Virus record (IMG/VR): IMGVR_UViG_3300028536_000036
Coordinates: 1 to 22,008 of that record
Length of the DNA stretch: 22,008 nt
Strand: one strand, 5' to 3'
Origin: a virus
The position numbers were made by a program, and so were the translations under genes. Shown here piece after piece: positions 19,363 through 22,008 of the stretch (positions are counted from its first letter, which is position 1; the number at the start of each line of letters is the position of its first letter). The notes under the pieces are model-generated. The model did not search any database and was not told where the DNA came from. It was given only the letters and a program-made list of their open reading frames with translations.

Positions 19363-21678
19363 TCACCTCACCAAATGTCTTCCTCTACGTGCTGGCCGTC
19401 CGTGACGGGTAGGCGTGAAACCTGAAGCTATAGCGGCTGGCTTGCTTCTTCCTGCAATACCTTCGATCGACTTTTCCAGCGGCAAGACGCTGTGTACAAA
19501 GTTCAACGCGGCATCCTTGCGTCTCTCTCCTGGGGTCTTCCTGTGGTTCACGCCATCGTCGTTGAACGTCTCTGCTGTCTCAAATACAGCCTTGCCAAAT
19601 GCGTGGGCGTCGGAGCCGATGATGCCACCAGAAGCCTCATCCATAAGCGCGTACTTCAGCCGCGCATTGGCTTTCTTCTTGTCCTTCTGATCTTCCGTTC
19701 CAAGCGTGTCGAACACCATCTTGGCAGGGTAGAGTCCGACCGCGAAAGAAACGTTAGCGAGCTCCAGCCATAGTGCATCCTTCGGATTGTGAAGGGCGGT
19801 CTCCAGTCTGCGCTTGTCTTCTTCGGCTCCTGCTGGGTTCGTCTTCGACTTGACGCCAATCATCATCAACTGCATTCCGAGACCGGCGGCACCGGCATTG
19901 ACCATAAATCGCCCCAGCGACCTGAATTCCTTGTCGCTCCACTTCGGATCGCGCAGGCCTTCGATGACCGTGCGGTTAACGAGGTTCATTGTCTTGAACG
20001 TGAACGTCTTCAGTTGCCACGTCAGGCGGACCATCGCATTGTAGGTCTGCGCCATCTTCTCATCGGAATGCAGTCTCATGACCGCTGGTAACTCCGACGG
20101 CCGCCCGCTGCCAGTTGTCCAGTCCGCCGCAGCGATCATGGCGCGCTTCACATCGTTTGCGTCTACACCGTTCTTGGCGATGCGGTCGATATCCTCGTCA
20201 GAGAATGCGTACAGATCCTTCAATTGGCGACGCAGCGCCGGGTTCGATGGATTCTTCTTCAGTTCCGGCTCAACGTATCGTTCGAGATAAACGCGACCAG
20301 AGGCTCCAGAGAACAGGCGTGTGACCCAGATCATCGGCGTGAACCCGGTAACAGTGAGCATCTTCTGCGCCCAGCCACCTGCATGGAGGCCCTGCTCCAT
20401 CATCATCTGCTGACGCACGTAGTCGTTCAGGATTCCGGCGTCCTTCGCCATACGCTTCGCTTCGACAGGGTGTGCAGCAACGCTCAGAACTCCCCCAAGG
20501 AGCGACCGCGTGTTCGTCACCATCGATGTCTTCCATCCGTGGAATCCAACCTTCAGGAAGCTCAGGCCCATCTTTGTCAGCACGGTCCATTGCGACGCAA
20601 GGCGCAGGGTTGTGCGGTTGTCGCGGCCCATCGACAGTGGGTTAAGGTCTGCGGTCACGATACCGTCAACTACGCGCATACTGGATTCTGGCAAGGCGTG
20701 GATGAATGGGTTGATCTTTTCGCGCTCCTGGCCGACAGTCTTGATGTTCGCCAGCATCTCGCTTGCCTGGCTGATGTAAATGTTCAACTCGCGGGCAGAT
20801 TCACCATAGCCAGCCATAGTGGTCCGGCGGCCTTTTTCAAGGTTGCCAGCCAGCCGCATGTCGGAACGGTTCTTCTCGAAAAACTCCGCGGCCTGCATCT
20901 TGTTGATGCCCATCTTGCCAGCGTACTTCTCGATCATCTTCTCGCGGCGCTCATCGCCGATCGGCATGTCCTTGATCTTCGCTAGCGTCGTCACCTCGCC
21001 GTTGAGGATGAACTCCTTGTTCCAGTCGTAGATGTGCGGCCAATAGTTCGGGTTTTCCTCGATGTCCGAATAGGGAATGTACCGCTTTTTCCCGTCCTCG
21101 TACACCGGCATCTTCGCTCCGGCATCGGCCAGACGCTGGCGGACATAGCCAAAGAAATCCTGCAATCCCTTTGCTGCTTCTGTGATCTTCGGATCGGCGC
21201 TCGTCTCCTTGCCTTCGAGCACACGAACAACCTTTGGGAAGTCTGATTCCGGCGTAGCGGCGATGGTCTCAGCCACATGCGACATGAACTCACCCTGATA
21301 CTGCGTCTTCAAATGGCTGCGCTCGATGAGCTTCCGCTGAATCTCACGACCTTCTTTCGCATACCCAGAGTCGGCCATGTACTTGCGGATCGCCTGGTCG
21401 CCTGAAGTGTGGTACAGGCGCACCCAGTCGGTCACGAAGTTCTTGACGGCATTCGTCTCTGCCTTACGCTTGTAGAGCGCGACCTTGGTCTTGTCTGGAA
21501 GCCTGCTGTAGAGGCGGTCCAGCACGGCACTACGCTCGCCAGCGTCCGCCTTGTGCTCGTCCATGGCCAGCCGCAGCCCAATCTGAGCATCCTTCACTAC
21601 CCGATCAACCTCTGGCTTTCCCGGCTGACCGGATTCGATAGCATCACGCCCTGCTGCAACCGCCTTGGCTTGGATTCC
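19363..21678 (-). CDS. Large helical phage protein, N-terminus lost to an IS insertion
   Basis: The frame is open from 21990, but the phage part begins near 21678 (about 771 residues); the first ~105 codons upstream of it are IS sequence read in the wrong frame. The chain is almost wholly helical and charged (e.g. GKPEVDRVVKDAQIGLRLAM; MGLSFLKVGFHGWKTSMVTN; FKTMNLVNRTVIEGLRDP), with hydrophobic stretches (MVNAAGAAGLGMQLMMIG-like region, near 19890). It resembles the C-terminal part of large phage 'polyvalent' or internal-virion proteins ejected with the DNA; no enzyme domain is visible. Missing start and upstream domains make it a broken gene here. Confidence 0.6.
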   Translation of the reverse strand, partial: GIQAKAVAAGRDAIESGQPGKPEVDRVVKDAQIGLRLAMDEHKADAGERSAVLDRLYSRLPDKTKVALYKRKAETNAVKNFVTDWVRLYHTSGDQAIRKYMADSGYAKEGREIQRKLIERSHLKTQYQGEFMSHVAETIAATPESDFPKVVRVLEGKETSADPKITEAAKGLQDFFGYVRQRLADAGAKMPVYEDGKKRYIPYSDIEENPNYWPHIYDWNKEFILNGEVTTLAKIKDMPIGDERREKMIEKYAGKMGINKMQAAEFFEKNRSDMRLAGNLEKGRRTTMAGYGESARELNIYISQASEMLANIKTVGQEREKINPFIHALPESSMRVVDGIVTADLNPLSMGRDNRTTLRLASQWTVLTKMGLSFLKVGFHGWKTSMVTNTRSLLGGVLSVAAHPVEAKRMAKDAGILNDYVRQQMMMEQGLHAGGWAQKMLTVTGFTPMIWVTRLFSGASGRVYLERYVEPELKKNPSNPALRRQLKDLYAFSDEDIDRIAKNGVDANDVKRAMIAAADWTTGSGRPSELPAVMRLHSDEKMAQTYNAMVRLTWQLKTFTFKTMNLVNRTVIEGLRDPKWSDKEFRSLGRFMVNAGAAGLGMQLMMIGVKSKTNPAGAEEDKRRLETALHNPKDALWLELANVSFAVGLYPAKMVFDTLGTEDQKDKKKANARLKYALMDEASGGIIGSDAHAFGKAVFETAETFNDDGVNHRKTPGERRKDAALNFVHSVLPLEKSIEGIAGRSKPAAIASGFTPTRHGRPARRGRHLVR

Positions 21679-21875
21679 TGCGCGCGCAAACAGACTTCGA
21701 TGTCGCGCAGACTTTCCCGAAACGTCAACTGCGCAAACGCCATACACAAATACTGATCCAAATGCGAAAAGGTTTTGGTCGGATAACTCGACGGATATCG
21801 CGCGATGCAACGCCGGAACGTATGGAGCGGGAGAAAATCCATAAGCTGGGCGAAAACCAGTTTGCCGGTGAACAT
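21678..21875 (-). pseudogene. IS4-family transposase, N-terminal fragment (DUF4372)
   Basis: ATG 21875 begins FTGKLVFAQLMDFLPLH, then TFSHLDQYLCMAFAQLTFRE and SLRDIEVCLRAQ, the typical N-terminal DUF4372 domain of IS4-family transposases. The likeness ends at about residue 66; the catalytic DDE part is absent and phage coding sequence follows at once. It is either a real deletion derivative or an assembly join near a contig end. Confidence 0.82.
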
Positions 21876-22008
21876 TGAGAAACCCCGAGGCCGAAAAACC
21901 CCAGTTTCTCAAATCGGCGTTCAAGTCGGTGACACCCCTAAAATCCGTTTTCTTAGTCTTTGTCAGTGCGTTACACTGTGCGCCCGGCAAAATTGCCGGA
22001 CAGCAGTG
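21678..22008 (-). mobile_element. Partial IS4-family insertion sequence
   Basis: Contains the transposase fragment, its upstream region and, near the window edge, the hairpin CCGGCAA-AA-TTGCCGG (21984-21999) of the kind found at IS ends. The outer end lies at or beyond 22008; the inner end is missing. No target-site duplication can be checked. Confidence 0.65.

Noticed and set aside
1-22008. CRISPR array
   Set aside because: No regularly spaced repeats of 23-40 nt; the recurrent ATGC-NN-GCAT motif is short and widely spread.

Overview
The window looks like part of a tailed-phage genome (free phage or prophage), probably with an Acidobacteriota host. The phage signal is direct: a DnaB-type replicative helicase, a RecT-type annealing protein with a PD-(D/E)XK exonuclease, two HNH endonucleases, two KTSC-domain proteins, an ASCH-type protein, many very small overlapping genes and a tRNA cluster. 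The host guess is inference. It rests on secreted proteins of a style I associate with that phylum (Sec signal peptides ending in A-x-A-Q, a carboxypeptidase-regulatory-like beta domain). Almost every gene is on the minus strand, so the transcriptional order is right to left.

Right end (21990-18904): a broken IS4-family transposase start abuts a large helical phage protein that has lost its own N-terminus. Two small phage proteins follow, one of 51 residues. Centre-right (18760-17288): terminator hairpin, then tRNA-Leu(CAA), tRNA-Ser(GCT), tRNA-Ser(TGA) and tRNA-Tyr(GTA). An internal promoter comes next, then a degenerate Met-type tRNA and about 800 nt without genes that is full of stable hairpins and contains a pseudoknot. 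A 113-nt tRNA-like element and a strong terminator close the unit. The size, phage setting and tRNA neighbours resemble the giant ornate RNAs GOLLD and ROOL; this is the most interesting object here. Then come a coiled-coil protein, a terminator, and two microgenes (61 and 39 aa).

A small plus-strand unit (15312-16149), a KGG-like peptide followed by a helix-turn-helix-like protein, is the only convincing coding on the plus strand. Across a divergent promoter region lies the long minus-strand early operon (15169-5274): HNH/AP2 endonuclease, RecT, a secreted coiled-coil protein, a membrane protein, small proteins, exonuclease, an ASCH protein with an HNH domain inserted in frame, zinc-ribbon microproteins, two KTSC proteins, DnaB helicase, a lipoprotein and an Ala/Thr-rich protein, ending at a terminator (5242-5265). 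Left of that are an initiator-like protein, a helicase-loader-like protein, a DNA-binding-like protein, a zinc-ribbon protein overlapping its neighbours in another frame, a large secreted appendage-like protein, and a second secreted protein running off the left edge.

A short inverted repeat, ATGC-NN-GCAT, recurs between genes, mostly between the -35 and -10 of recognisable promoters. It looks like the operator of one regulator controlling recombination, replication, tRNA/RNA and late-flank units. The plus-strand unit has a half-site on its own -35, so its product is a reasonable candidate for that regulator.
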